Shown here: positions 21,606 to 30,592 of the stretch, in pieces
How positions within the stretch are numbered: position 1 is the first letter of the stretch
Layout: each line of letters starts with the position of its first letter
Source: Phil1 sp964612925
Lineage (GTDB): Bacteria > Bacillota > Clostridia > Christensenellales > CAG-138
Reading direction: 5' to 3'
NCBI GenBank assembly: GCA_964612925.1
Contig: CAZTFU010000022.1
Coordinates: forward strand, 1 to 30,645
Length of the DNA stretch: 30,645 nt
The notes under the pieces: generated by a model
Databases searched by the model: none
Seen by the model: the letters and a program-made list of their open reading frames with translations, nothing else
What the model was told of the DNA's origin: nothing
Program-made: the position numbers and the translations under genes

Positions 21606-22129
21606 AGTATACTTCACACAAAAGCATCGTACTCAGCATAGCAATAATGCTCTGCCTTTTGCTGGCGGCCTGCGCGGATCCATCCGCCATGCCGAGCGGC
21701 GAATTCACTGAAGCGGATCTTGGCGTTAAGCTTGATTCAAGTGTATACTACCTGCGCGAGGATTCATCGGCGCTTATAAGTGCGCTTGGTGAGGATTACG
21801 AGTACAGCGAAATGGTAAGCTGTGTTTATGACGGCAAGGACAAGACCTATACCTATGACGGTATAAAGGTCAGCACCGTGCCCGTTGACGGTAAGGACAT
21901 AATAGAAATGATAACGCTTACCTCGGACAAGTATTCTACCCTTCGCGGTGCAAAGGTGGGCGATTCGCTTGAAAGCGTAAAGGTGCTTTACGGCGATGCA
22001 TGGTTTGATGACGGCTATCTTACCTATTCCCTCTCCGCCGACCAAACGGACATCCATTCCGAGCGCATACAGTTTGAGTACTCACTTGATACCGTTACAC
22101 GGATATACATCTATTCCCCAAGCTATTGA
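21602..22129 (+). CDS. Small lipoprotein of unknown function
   Basis: A 175-residue lipoprotein with a lipobox LAAC (C24) after a typical signal peptide. The mature part is acidic and beta-rich, with a repeated pattern around an acidic Asp-Ser motif (DLGVKLDSSVYYL) and a YDGIKVSTVPVDGKDIIEMITLTSD block. The latter resembles the small beta-structured repeats seen in SmpA/OmlA-like or PepSY-like proteins, but I make no assignment. The start overlaps the VanX-like gene stop by four bases (ATGA), so the two are coupled and likely act together outside the membrane. Confidence 0.75.
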   Translation: MKYTSHKSIVLSIAIMLCLLLAACADPSAMPSGEFTEADLGVKLDSSVYYLREDSSALISALGEDYEYSEMVSCVYDGKDKTYTYDGIKVSTVPVDGKDIIEMITLTSDKYSTLRGAKVGDSLESVKVLYGDAWFDDGYLTYSLSADQTDIHSERIQFEYSLDTVTRIYIYSPSY

Positions 22130-22151
22130 TGTATAGGGTCTGTTAAATAAA

Positions 22152-23558
22152 ATGGTATTCAGCTCCCCGACATTTATATTTTTGTTTTTCCCCGCGGTGT
22201 TCCTGTGCTGCCTTTGTTTAAGGCGCAGCGTTAAATGGAGCAACGCGGCTTTGCTTGTATTTTCCCTTTTGTTCTATGCATGGGGAGAGCCCGTGTATGT
22301 GCTGCTTATGGCACTTACAACGTTTATATGTCACCTGTGCGCACGCGGCGTTGCAAAAAGCGACAATAAGGGAAAGCGGACATATAGTGCCATTGCGGTA
22401 ATATGGGGCATAGGCACGCTTATCATATTCAAATATACGGATTTTATAATTGCAAGCATAAATTCCGTAACGGGACTTAATATAGTTCAGCCGAACATAG
22501 CGTTGCCGATAGGCATATCGTTTTTCACGTTCCAAGCCATAAGCTATGTGCTTGATGTTGAACGAGGCGATGCCGTCTGTGCCGAAAGCTATTTTGATGT
22601 GCTATTGTACATTTCGCTTTTCCCTCAGCTTATAGCGGGGCCCATAGTGCGCTACAGGGACGTAGCAGAACAGATAAAGCAGCGCACCGTAACAGCGGAG
22701 GATATAGCATTGGGACTTAGGCGGTTCTGCTTCGGTTTGGCCAAAAAGGTGCTTATAGCAAACACGCTTGCCTACACCGCGGATAAAGTATTTGCCCTGA
22801 ATGAAGCGAAGCTGAACATGCCGATAGCATGGCTTGGCGCGGTATGCTACCTTATGCAGATATATTTTGACTTTTCGGGCTACAGCGATATGGCAATCGG
22901 CCTTGGGCGGTCATTCGGCTTTACGTTCCGCGAAAATTTCATGTACCCGTACTGTGCCGATTCCATGCAGGATTTCTGGCGCAGGTGGCACATTTCCCTT
23001 TCCACATGGTTCAAGGAATATGTTTATATCCCTCTTGGCGGCAACAGGCGCGGCAAGCTTCGCACGGGCATAAACAAACTTATCGTGTTCCTGCTTACGG
23101 GTCTTTGGCACGGGGCAAGCTGGAACTTTGCCATATGGGGGCTGTATCACGGCGTATTTCTTATGCTTGAAAGCTATGGCGTGCTGAAGCCCAAGCGTTG
23201 GCCAAAGCTTATTCGTCATGCGTACACGTTACTTGCGGTAACGGTGGGCTTTGTCGTGTTCCGTGCGGAGAATATTGCTTCCGCATGGATAATAATTACA
23301 AAAATGTTCACGGGATTAAACTTTGGCGCGGAGTATTTATCGCAACTTTCGCTGCTTCTTACGCCGCTTTGCGCCGTGGCACTGATAGGCTCCGTTTTTG
23401 CCTGTATGCCATATGCAAATAGAATAGCAAGTCAGTTTACGGTAAATCGACCCAAAGCGGTATATGCGGTGTACTTTTCCGCTTTTACACTGCTTATAGC
23501 ATGCATTGCGTGTTTATCCACGGCAAGCTATAATCCGTTTATTTATTTCAGGTTTTAG
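22152..23558 (+). CDS. MBOAT-family O-acyltransferase (AlgI/DltB-like)
   Basis: A 468-residue polytopic membrane enzyme with about 11 hydrophobic helices. The invariant histidine is in GLWHGASWNFAIWG (H320), and a second His sits in YHG (H333). Other family hallmarks are the FRR/FCFGLAKKVLIAN segment, YFDFSGYSDMAIGLGRSFGF and FWRRWHISLSTWFKEYVYIPLGGN. Enzymes of this group move acyl groups, usually acetyl, across the membrane onto alginate, peptidoglycan or another surface polymer. The AlgX/DHHW partner lies directly after it, as in many acetylation systems, so O-acetylation of a surface polymer is likely; the polymer is unknown. Confidence 0.92.
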   Translation: MVFSSPTFIFLFFPAVFLCCLCLRRSVKWSNAALLVFSLLFYAWGEPVYVLLMALTTFICHLCARGVAKSDNKGKRTYSAIAVIWGIGTLIIFKYTDFIIASINSVTGLNIVQPNIALPIGISFFTFQAISYVLDVERGDAVCAESYFDVLLYISLFPQLIAGPIVRYRDVAEQIKQRTVTAEDIALGLRRFCFGLAKKVLIANTLAYTADKVFALNEAKLNMPIAWLGAVCYLMQIYFDFSGYSDMAIGLGRSFGFTFRENFMYPYCADSMQDFWRRWHISLSTWFKEYVYIPLGGNRRGKLRTGINKLIVFLLTGLWHGASWNFAIWGLYHGVFLMLESYGVLKPKRWPKLIRHAYTLLAVTVGFVVFRAENIASAWIIITKMFTGLNFGAEYLSQLSLLLTPLCAVALIGSVFACMPYANRIASQFTVNRPKAVYAVYFSAFTLLIACIACLSTASYNPFIYFRF

Positions 23559-23572
23559 GGGGTGGCAAGCAT

Positions 23573-24934
23573 ATGAAAAAGGGCTTTTTTATAACCTTCA
23601 CCGCTGTGGTGCTTGCGGTGTGCCTGCTACCGCTTGGCGCGAACATACTCGGCTACACTGCCGAAAACCGCGAAAACCGCCCACTTGCACGCGCACCGAA
23701 GCTTGTCGACCGTGACGGGCTGAACCTTAACGCGGCTGCCGATTTTGACGATTATTGGCAGGATCATTTCGGCCTCAGGGAGGAGCTTGTTACCGTATTT
23801 CACGCAACAACGCTTTTCTTGTTTAACGATACGCTAAACGAAAAAGTTGTAGCCGGCAAGGATGATTTCCTTTTCTACAGTGAAACGCTTGATGACTACA
23901 CGGGTCTTAATTCGATGAGTGATGCGGATATTCTCCGCGCGGCAAACGTTATCCGCCTGATAAGCGAATACGCAAAAAGCCGCGGTGCCGACTTTGTTTT
24001 TTCAGTTGCGCCCAACAAGAACACGGTATACGGCGAATATATGCCGGACAGGATACAGAGCACGAATAATGCTACCAACCGCGAAAGGTTGTATGCCGCG
24101 CTTGAAAATATGGGCGTTTCTACCATGGATTTTGCCGCACTTTTAACCGAGCATAAGGATGAAGGCTTGCTTTATTACCGTCAGGATACGCACTGGAACC
24201 AACGCGGTGCGCTTGTGGCATACAATGCCATAATGGAACAAATTATGCAGGGTGAAAAATATGAAACATATTCCGACATTGAACCCACGGATGCAACGGG
24301 CTATTACGGCGACCTGCACAATTTTGTACTGCCCGCACAGCGTTCCACGCTCGTTTATCCCGAATATAATATAGAAGAAAGCTACACGCTTGACGAGGGC
24401 GCCCGCGCGGAGCAGGATATGACATTCGGCACAAGCAGTGAAACAAATGCGGATAAATCACTTTTGCTCTACAGGGATTCCTTCGGCAAGGCGCTTATAC
24501 CTCTGCTTTCTTCAAATTTGGGCAGGGCGGTATATTCACAGCAGTTCCCGTATGACGTTTCGCTTGCGGACGCAGGCTACGACATGGTAATGATAGAGCT
24601 TGTGGAACGCAACATACCTAACCTGCTTGAAAGTGCGCCAACAATGTGCGCCGCCGAAACCAAACTTCCCGCTGGAGCCACGGAGGTGGAATTCTCGTGT
24701 GACACACGGCTTTCATCGGGCTTGGTTCAGCTTTTCGGCAGCATTGCGGCATATACCTCAAGTGAGCACATTTATGTTGAGGTACTGCATGAGGACGGAA
24801 CCGCGCACGTTTATGAGGCATTCCCCACAAATGATACGCATGATGCAGACCCCGAATGGGAAAGCGCATCGGGCTACTCACTGACTCTGCCCGAGGGTAT
24901 TACGGGCACGGTAAATGGAATTTATGTTCATTAA
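23573..24934 (+). CDS. AlgX/DHHW-family O-acetyltransferase partner
   Basis: A 453-residue protein with an N-terminal signal or anchor (about 4-22), so its bulk is extracellular. The SGNH-like domain carries the DTHW motif (D205, H207) and a nucleophile-type Ser in YRDSFG (S303), with VAPNKNTVY and YYRQDTHWNQRGALVAYNAI around them. AlgX and PatB-type proteins take the acetyl group delivered by an MBOAT permease and place it on a polysaccharide. A beta-rich extension of about 100 residues follows (about 355-453). GGGGGTGG precedes the ATG at 23573, 14 bases after the MBOAT stop. Confidence 0.85.
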   Translation: MKKGFFITFTAVVLAVCLLPLGANILGYTAENRENRPLARAPKLVDRDGLNLNAAADFDDYWQDHFGLREELVTVFHATTLFLFNDTLNEKVVAGKDDFLFYSETLDDYTGLNSMSDADILRAANVIRLISEYAKSRGADFVFSVAPNKNTVYGEYMPDRIQSTNNATNRERLYAALENMGVSTMDFAALLTEHKDEGLLYYRQDTHWNQRGALVAYNAIMEQIMQGEKYETYSDIEPTDATGYYGDLHNFVLPAQRSTLVYPEYNIEESYTLDEGARAEQDMTFGTSSETNADKSLLLYRDSFGKALIPLLSSNLGRAVYSQQFPYDVSLADAGYDMVMIELVERNIPNLLESAPTMCAAETKLPAGATEVEFSCDTRLSSGLVQLFGSIAAYTSSEHIYVEVLHEDGTAHVYEAFPTNDTHDADPEWESASGYSLTLPEGITGTVNGIYVH

Positions 24935-25020
24935 CGAAAGTATCCGCCTAACAATCGGTTAAATGCTTATTCGATTGCAGGCATACCATCAATGCGCATA
25001 ATGCAATAATGTAAATCAAG

Positions 25021-25059
25021 ATACAACATTACCGCCGCACTGCGGCGGTGTTTTGTATA
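25021..25059 (+). terminator. Terminator of the envelope cluster
   Basis: ACCGCCGC (25031-25038) pairs with GCGGCGGT (25042-25049), loop ACT, with an outer ATACAA/TTGTAT pairing and a GTTTTGT tail. It also faces the small minus-strand gene, for which it could act as terminator. Confidence 0.7.
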
Positions 25060-25064
25060 CGGTG

Positions 25065-25241
25065 CTACTTTTCGTTTTCGGCTTTTGGTATTTCCATGCC
25101 GTGCAGTTCCTGATAGGATATAAGCTCATCTTCGTCCTGCGGCAATGTGGGCATCAGCCCCGTACACTCGGTGCCGGCCACGGCTCCGCCGATATCGTCG
25201 TAAACACAGCCCTTGCACGGCATGTTATCTTTTTTGGGCAT
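25065..25241 (-). CDS. 58-residue cysteine-containing small protein
   Basis: A short gene, easily missed by length cut-offs. The protein has 58 residues, starting MPKKDNMPCKGCVYDD and ending PKAENEK, with C9, C12 and C26. Its CxxC with a third cysteine suggests metal or redox binding, but no family is recognised. The start is supported by AAAGGAG about nine bases before the ATG at 25241. It is acidic in its second half (PQDEDEL). It lies 126 bases downstream of dnaB on the same strand, possibly on the same transcript. Confidence 0.7.
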   Translation of the reverse strand: MPKKDNMPCKGCVYDDIGGAVAGTECTGLMPTLPQDEDELISYQELHGMEIPKAENEK

Positions 25242-25367
25242 AAAAAAACGCTCCTTTATGATTTTACCTTAGTCTTATCAAAAAGAAGCGAATTTATAAA
25301 TATATTTATCCGATTTTTTGTAGGCTTAGCATATAATGCGTTCTTGTAGCCGTAATATGCACTGTCC

Positions 25368-26744
25368 TTACGGATTTGCGAACCTTGAGAACATCCCTTG
25401 GAAGGTGAGATTTACGGTCTTTAGCGGGCCGTTTCGGTTCTTGGCGACTATTACTTCGGCGGTGTTGTCCTCTATCTCCTCCTGCGGCGGAGTGTTGGTC
25501 GCGGATTGTCCATGCTCTGAATCATCCTTGCGGTTACGCATGGCAAGCGCACGGCGGTATAGAAGCAGAACAAGGTCGGCATCCTGCTCTATTGCGCCCG
25601 AATCGCGCAGGTCTGCCAAAATAGGCCGATAGCCGTTTTCCTTGCGGGATTCGGAGCCGCGCGAAAGCTGGCACAGCAACATTATCGGCACCTGAAGCTC
25701 CTTTGCAAGTATTTTCAATGCACGGGTAGCCTCCGCAATGTCCGCAACAAGGCTGCCGCGCTTATTGCCAAGCTGGATAAGGCCGAGATAGTCTATCACG
25801 ACGAGGTCAAGCCCATAGCGCGTCTGTTGGCGGCGGCAGCGGCTGCGTATATCCGCAACAGATAGATTGCCGCTGTCATCAATATACATATTGGAATCGC
25901 TCAGTTTAAGCAGGGCACTACTGAGTACGCTCAGATCCTCCTGAGTGGTCTGACCGGTGTTCACACGCTGCATATCCATCTTTGCAATGGAGCACAGCAT
26001 CCTTGTGGAAAGCTGTTCACGGCTCATTTCAAGGCTGAATACGGCCACCTTTTTGCCCGCCTCTATCGCGGCATGCTCCGCAATGTTCATGGCAAACGTG
26101 GATTTGCCCACGCTCGGCCTTGCGGCGACTATTATAAGGTCACCCTTTTGCAGGCCGCTTGTAAGCTCGTCAAGCTCATGAAAGCCCGTCGGCACGCCGC
26201 TTATCTCGCCGCGTGTTTTCATGAGGTCGCCTATGCGCATATATGCCTGAAGCGCGCTCTTTTCCACGGGCACAAGCGTATCCTCATTCTTTTTCATGGA
26301 TATGTTGAATACGCGCCGTTCAGCCTCGTCAAGTATGTCCGCAATGGGAGCCTCACCGTCACTTGCGGTTTTGATTATCTCGCCGCCTGCGGCAATAAGC
26401 TGCCTCAATACGCTCCTGTCCTCAACTATTTTAATATAATAGCTTGCGTTTGCCGCGCTCGGCACAAACAGCGAAAGTTCCGCAATATACCCAAGTCCGC
26501 CCGCCGATGCAAGTTTGCCCGCACGTTCAAGCGCATCCACAACGGTTACGCTGTCCACGGCCTGAGCATGGTTTACAAGGTCACCCATAGCCTCGAATAT
26601 ATATTGATGCTGCGGCAGATAAAAGTCCTGCGGTGTAAGCATTTCCGATGCAAGCTCCGCCGCATCGCGGCTTATGAGCATGCTGCCGAGCACGCTTTTT
26701 TCCGCCTCAAGCGAATGTGGCGGGGTTCTTGGAGTCTGTTCCAC
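25368..26744 (-). CDS. dnaB: Replicative DNA helicase
   Basis: A 458-residue helicase (called DnaC in Bacillus). The N-terminal DnaB domain (about 5-110; LEAEKSVLGSMLIS) is followed by a linker and a RecA-like motor with Walker A ARPSVGKST (208-216), MSREQL, a Walker B VVIDYLGLI and the Arg-finger region near RGSESR. It unwinds DNA ahead of the replisome as a hexamer. No intein is visible. It starts 37 bases after rplI and is the last large gene of the yybS-gdpP-rplI-dnaB block. Confidence 0.96.
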   Translation of the reverse strand: MEQTPRTPPHSLEAEKSVLGSMLISRDAAELASEMLTPQDFYLPQHQYIFEAMGDLVNHAQAVDSVTVVDALERAGKLASAGGLGYIAELSLFVPSAANASYYIKIVEDRSVLRQLIAAGGEIIKTASDGEAPIADILDEAERRVFNISMKKNEDTLVPVEKSALQAYMRIGDLMKTRGEISGVPTGFHELDELTSGLQKGDLIIVAARPSVGKSTFAMNIAEHAAIEAGKKVAVFSLEMSREQLSTRMLCSIAKMDMQRVNTGQTTQEDLSVLSSALLKLSDSNMYIDDSGNLSVADIRSRCRRQQTRYGLDLVVIDYLGLIQLGNKRGSLVADIAEATRALKILAKELQVPIMLLCQLSRGSESRKENGYRPILADLRDSGAIEQDADLVLLLYRRALAMRNRKDDSEHGQSATNTPPQEEIEDNTAEVIVAKNRNGPLKTVNLTFQGMFSRFANP

Positions 26745-26781
26745 ATTTACCTCCGATCAAAAATGCGGGGTGACAAAATCG

Positions 26782-27240
26782 TTATTCGCCCTTTTGCAGG
26801 GGAAGCACCTCTACTTCAAAGCGTGCATCCGCATTTTCATAAAGGTGTGCGGTCACGTTTATCTTACCGAGTGCCTTAATCGGCTCCTCAAGGCGAATTT
26901 TCTTCTTGTCCACGTCAAGACCATGCTGTTGCTTAAGAGCGGCGGATATTTCCGCCACGCCGATCGAGCCGAACAGGCGGCCGCCCTCGCCGCACTTGGC
27001 ATATACCTTAACATTAAGGCCGTTCATGCCGGCGGCAAGCTCCTTGGCGCGCTTGCGCTGCATTTCAAGGCGGTGTGCATCGGCCTGCTTTTTAACGTTG
27101 GCCGCGTTTATGGTGTTTGCGTCTCCCGGCAGGGCAAGCTTGCGCGGGATAAGAAAATTGCGGGCGTAGCCGTCGTTCACTTCGACGATATCGCCGGCCT
27201 TGCCTGTGCCCTTAACATCCTTTTGAAGAATTACTTTCAT
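26782..27240 (-). CDS. rplI: 50S ribosomal protein L9
   Basis: A 152-residue protein with the bL9 signature KVILQKDVKGTGKAGDIVEVNDGYARNFLIP, the long central helix (EMQRKRAKELA) and the C-terminal domain (GGRLFGSIGVAEISAALKQQ). bL9 binds 23S rRNA near the L1 stalk and helps maintain reading frame. Length is typical (about 150). GGAGG lies just before the ATG at 27240. It sits between gdpP and dnaB, its usual place. Confidence 0.97.
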   Translation of the reverse strand: MKVILQKDVKGTGKAGDIVEVNDGYARNFLIPRKLALPGDANTINAANVKKQADAHRLEMQRKRAKELAAGMNGLNVKVYAKCGEGGRLFGSIGVAEISAALKQQHGLDVDKKKIRLEEPIKALGKINVTAHLYENADARFEVEVLPLQKGE

Positions 27241-27272
27241 ATTGGTTAAACCTCCCTTTGGTATGATTCTGT

Positions 27273-29237
27273 TTATTTCGATATATCCGCACCTATTTCT
27301 TTAAGGTAGGAATATATGCTTTCGGTAAGCTGCTCTATGGCCTGTTCCATCGTGACATCCTTAAGCAATGCCCCTGCTACCGCCAAATGCCCGCCGCCGC
27401 CTATGCGTTCAAGTATAAGCTGTACGTTCGTTTGGCCGAGACTGCGGCCGCTTATGTTTATTCCCGCGGGTACTTCCGCAAGCACGAATGATGCACTTAT
27501 CCCCTTTATCGAAAGCAGTGCATCCGCCGCCTGTGCGGCGATAAGCATATTGTTCGGCATATCCTTGGGGCAGGTGGATATCGCAATGCCGCCATCCATA
27601 ACGGTAGCATTCTCAACCACCTTTGCACGGTTGCGGAACGTTGTCATATCGTCCTGATACATGAGCTTTACCATGCTTGTATCCGCTCCGCTGCGCCTTA
27701 GGAAGCCTGCCGCCTCGAACGTTCTTGCGCCCGTGTTTACGGCAAAACTCTTCGTATCCATGGTCATACCTGCAAGCATTGCGCTTGACTCAAATGCGGT
27801 GGGCTTTAATCCGTCCGCAAAATACTGCATAACCTCCGTCACCATTTCGCAGGCAGAGCTTGAGCCCGCCTCATAATAACTGAGCGTGGGTGCGCCGAGC
27901 GAATCGACGGGACGCCTATGATGGTCAATTATAACGGTTTTTGCCGCCTTTGCATATAGCTGCTGAGAAAGAACACTGCTTGTGCGCTGAGTGTCCACAA
28001 CTATAAGCACGCTGTTGGGGCGAATCATCTGCATTGCTTGGTCGCTCGTGCGCACAACGTCATGATACTGCTTACTTTCGGCCATTGTGGCAAGTGCGCT
28101 CTCCGTTGCGGCATTCGTGCCGTCAACCACTATGTAACCGCGCCTGTTCACGCACTGGGTCATGCGCATAAGCCCGAGTGCCGCACCTATGCAATCCATA
28201 TCCGCATTCTTATGGCCCATTACAAACACCATGTCCGAATTCTCCATAAGCTGGCGAAGAGCCTTTGCAAAAAGCCTTGCCTTAACGCGAGACTGCCGCG
28301 TGAGTGCGATCTGCTTTTGGCCGCCGTAGAATGAATATTTCGTGCCGCGTTTGACAACTGCCTGATCGCCTCCGCGCCCGAGTGCAAGTTCCATTGCCTG
28401 CCGTGCGGATTCGTCGCTTAGGCCAACCTGACTTTCCGCACCGACAGCTATTGAAAGCGTAACGGTCTGCTCTGTGCCCGTGTCAACGGCATGGGCAAGC
28501 TCCAATAGCTTAAAGCGTCCCTTTTCAAGCTCCGCCATGTACTTCGCCTCAAATATAAGGAAAAAGCGAGCGTTTTCATAGCGGCGGTACGTACCGTGAA
28601 TTTCCGAAGCAAGCTGACTTACGAGGGATTCCACCTCCGAAAGCACGCTGTTGCGATGGAATTGCTTATCGGCGTTAAGTTCTTCATAATTGTCAACGTA
28701 TATGAGCGCGACCACGGGCATGTTCTCTTCATAAAGGCGAGTGTAATGCAGTGCCTCCGTCCTGTCGAGCCAATATTGGAAATTGAGCTTTCTTGCGGAG
28801 TGATGCTCACGCTTTATGGGGCTGCTCATTATCTGATATGCACGACCGTTGAGTTCAAGCGTCAATGCCTGTGCGGGTTCCTTACAGTCAAGCGAGGGTA
28901 TAACATGGTGAATATCGCGCCCGGGGTATATTTCCTCCATGGCATCGTTTGACCAGATAATGCGACCTGAGCCGTCAAATATAAGGGCGGGAACGTCAAT
29001 GGTGTTTATTATGGATGAAGCGGCGGACGAATTTTCAAGGAAAATATCGTCACATTCCTGCTGAAGCTGACGCCAACGCGCACTGAGCACGGCAAAACCT
29101 ATGACAAATGCGCTAAGCACAAGGCACACGGTCAATATGATTGCAAAAAGCGTGTTTGGCAGCAACAACAGCGCGGCTGCACCGCCAAGTGCGGCCACGA
29201 GCAGCGGGATAAGTGCGCCAATGGGTCTTTTTTCCAT
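27273..29237 (-). CDS. gdpP: Cyclic-di-AMP phosphodiesterase GdpP (DHH-DHHA1)
   Basis: A 654-residue membrane protein. Two transmembrane helices (about 8-28 and 30-52), a PAS-like domain (about 70-140), a degenerate GGDEF domain (about 165-300; no GGDEF motif, so no cyclase activity expected), then a DHH-DHHA1 catalytic part. The metal site includes H342, D346, D348 (GHKNADMD), D415 (VVDT) and the DHH at 438-440. The DHHA1 motif GGGGH lies near the end. GdpP degrades cyclic-di-AMP to pApA, so it controls the signal bound by DarA, also in this window. It belongs to the conserved yybS-gdpP-rplI-dnaB order. Confidence 0.95.
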   Translation of the reverse strand: MEKRPIGALIPLLVAALGGAAALLLLPNTLFAIILTVCLVLSAFVIGFAVLSARWRQLQQECDDIFLENSSAASSIINTIDVPALIFDGSGRIIWSNDAMEEIYPGRDIHHVIPSLDCKEPAQALTLELNGRAYQIMSSPIKREHHSARKLNFQYWLDRTEALHYTRLYEENMPVVALIYVDNYEELNADKQFHRNSVLSEVESLVSQLASEIHGTYRRYENARFFLIFEAKYMAELEKGRFKLLELAHAVDTGTEQTVTLSIAVGAESQVGLSDESARQAMELALGRGGDQAVVKRGTKYSFYGGQKQIALTRQSRVKARLFAKALRQLMENSDMVFVMGHKNADMDCIGAALGLMRMTQCVNRRGYIVVDGTNAATESALATMAESKQYHDVVRTSDQAMQMIRPNSVLIVVDTQRTSSVLSQQLYAKAAKTVIIDHHRRPVDSLGAPTLSYYEAGSSSACEMVTEVMQYFADGLKPTAFESSAMLAGMTMDTKSFAVNTGARTFEAAGFLRRSGADTSMVKLMYQDDMTTFRNRAKVVENATVMDGGIAISTCPKDMPNNMLIAAQAADALLSIKGISASFVLAEVPAGINISGRSLGQTNVQLILERIGGGGHLAVAGALLKDVTMEQAIEQLTESIYSYLKEIGADISK

Positions 29238-29278
29238 AATAGTATCCTTTCTGCTTGCTGCGGAAGGCTCCGCAATGC

Positions 29279-30244
29279 CTATTTGGTATTCTTTCTATTC
29301 TTATTGGGCACAAAGCGTGTACGCGTTTTCATTATTCTGTCCATAAGGCCGACTATTGCAAGTATATTCGTGCGTATGGGCAGGAGTATAACGATTATGT
29401 ATATTATAACCCGCCTTGCCTTACTGCCCGGGCGGCCTATGCGCGTTGTAAAATCAAGATAGCAAAGGCCCATGAGTGCAAGCGGTCCAAGCACCGCCTG
29501 CTCCGCCACGGTGACCACAAGCGATGAATTATTAAGCCCCGCAACATATGCTACCAGTGCGCCGATTATGGCCGCACCCGCCGCATAAGTGTAGTTTTTT
29601 GAAAGCTGCCAAAGCGGCATGGGTGCCATCGGCCTCACATCCGCACCGGCACGCTTTGTAAACGCGCGGGCAATAAGCGTATCCGCAAGTGCAAAAAGCA
29701 TGGCCGCAACGCATATTACCTCCATCGCAAGCTGATCGGCCATTTCCTCGTAAAGCACAAGTCCCGTAACGATGTAGCCGAGCGCATCCTCGCCAAGGCT
29801 TGCGGCATAGGAAGATGCGGCCATTTCCTCTCTCAGTGCGGATATAAAATAGCGTATGGAATAGAACGGCTCCTCTCCGTTAAGCATGTCGGGCAGGCAA
29901 ACGTACAAATAAAGCCCCACGCCAAGCAGCAGCGCACAAAGGCTTACGCACGTGCGCCACGGCTTTTTGCTCCTTATAACATAGCCTATTGTAAAGGAAG
30001 CGGGCAGTGCTGCGCACAGCACGTACAAAAGCTCACTCCAACCCACAATAAGCCCCGATACAAGCGAAAACACCAGAGCGGCGGCCGCAAATATACCATA
30101 GCCCCATGTGCCAAGTACAAATCCCAAAAATGCGGGCGCAAACAAAATGCCAAGCGTGCTGAAGCCGCTCAGTATGCCCATAACAAGCCCCAACGCAAGA
30201 CCTATAAGCAATCCCTTAACGAGAAATGTAGTGCTGTTGTTCAA
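29279..30244 (-). CDS. yybS: YybS-family membrane protein (DUF2232)
   Basis: A 321-residue integral membrane protein with about eight hydrophobic segments. It matches DUF2232 (YybS), found upstream of gdpP in most Firmicutes, and its function is unknown. Features are a Gly/Leu-rich opening helix, a central loop (about 125-165), and a basic C-terminal end (TRTRFVPNKNRKNTK). The TTG start at 30244 follows GGAGG by seven bases. Its conserved link with gdpP suggests a role in membrane-related cyclic-di-AMP control or envelope stress (inference). Confidence 0.88.
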   Translation of the reverse strand: MNNSTTFLVKGLLIGLALGLVMGILSGFSTLGILFAPAFLGFVLGTWGYGIFAAAALVFSLVSGLIVGWSELLYVLCAALPASFTIGYVIRSKKPWRTCVSLCALLLGVGLYLYVCLPDMLNGEEPFYSIRYFISALREEMAASSYAASLGEDALGYIVTGLVLYEEMADQLAMEVICVAAMLFALADTLIARAFTKRAGADVRPMAPMPLWQLSKNYTYAAGAAIIGALVAYVAGLNNSSLVVTVAEQAVLGPLALMGLCYLDFTTRIGRPGSKARRVIIYIIVILLPIRTNILAIVGLMDRIMKTRTRFVPNKNRKNTK

Positions 30245-30259
30245 ATTCTATCCTCCATT

Positions 30260-30281
30260 GCTATGCAACACATTGCATAGC
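30260..30281 (-). repeat. Perfect 9-bp inverted repeat in the yybS leader
   Basis: GCTATGCAA (30260-30268) and TTGCATAGC (30273-30281) are exact inverted copies around CACA. The element lies between the predicted promoter and the GGAGG of yybS, so it could be an RNA hairpin or an operator. Confidence 0.6.
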
Positions 30282-30307
30282 CGTATAATTATAATTACAG
30301 ATATTTT

Positions 30308-30336
30308 ATTATACCCTTAATTTCAAATAAGAGCAA
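30308..30336 (-). promoter_or_regulatory. Sigma-A promoter of the yybS-gdpP-rplI-dnaB operon
   Basis: On the minus strand, TTGCTC (30331-30336), 17-base spacer, TATAAT (30308-30313). A leader of about 55 bases carries the palindrome at 30260-30281. A second TATAAT-like sequence lies closer to the gene. Confidence 0.6.
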
Positions 30337-30400
30337 CCAAAAACAGACATTCTCTGTCAAGCGGTGCGCTTTTAGGCGCACAGGGCCGTTTTATCCGCAT

Positions 30401-30433
30401 AAAAAAACGACAGGCCAAATACCTGTCGTTTTT
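30401..30433. terminator. Terminator of the tRNA cluster
   Basis: AACGACAGG (30406-30414) pairs with CCTGTCGTT (30422-30430) around CCAAATA, extended by A/T pairs. On the minus strand a run of seven U follows. It ends the tRNA transcript a few bases after tRNA-Cys. Confidence 0.85.
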
Positions 30434-30434
30434 G

Positions 30435-30509
<75 letters not shown>

Positions 30510-30512
30510 GAA

Positions 30513-30588
30513 TGGAGCGGGAAACGGGGCTCGAACCCGCCACCTCTGCCTTGGCAAGGCAGCGCTCTACCAAATGAGCTATTCCCGC
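30513..30588 (-). tRNA. tRNA-Gly (anticodon GCC)
   Basis: A complete minus-strand cloverleaf: GCGGGAA/TTCCCGC acceptor, CTGCC-TTGCCAA-GGCAG anticodon arm giving GCC, TTCGAGC in the T loop, and encoded CCA (30513-30515). Three bases separate it from tRNA-Cys. Confidence 0.95.
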
Positions 30589-30592
30589 ACTA

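Noticed and set aside
26073..26879. Plus-strand open frame of 268 codons
   Set aside because: Antisense to dnaB and rplI.
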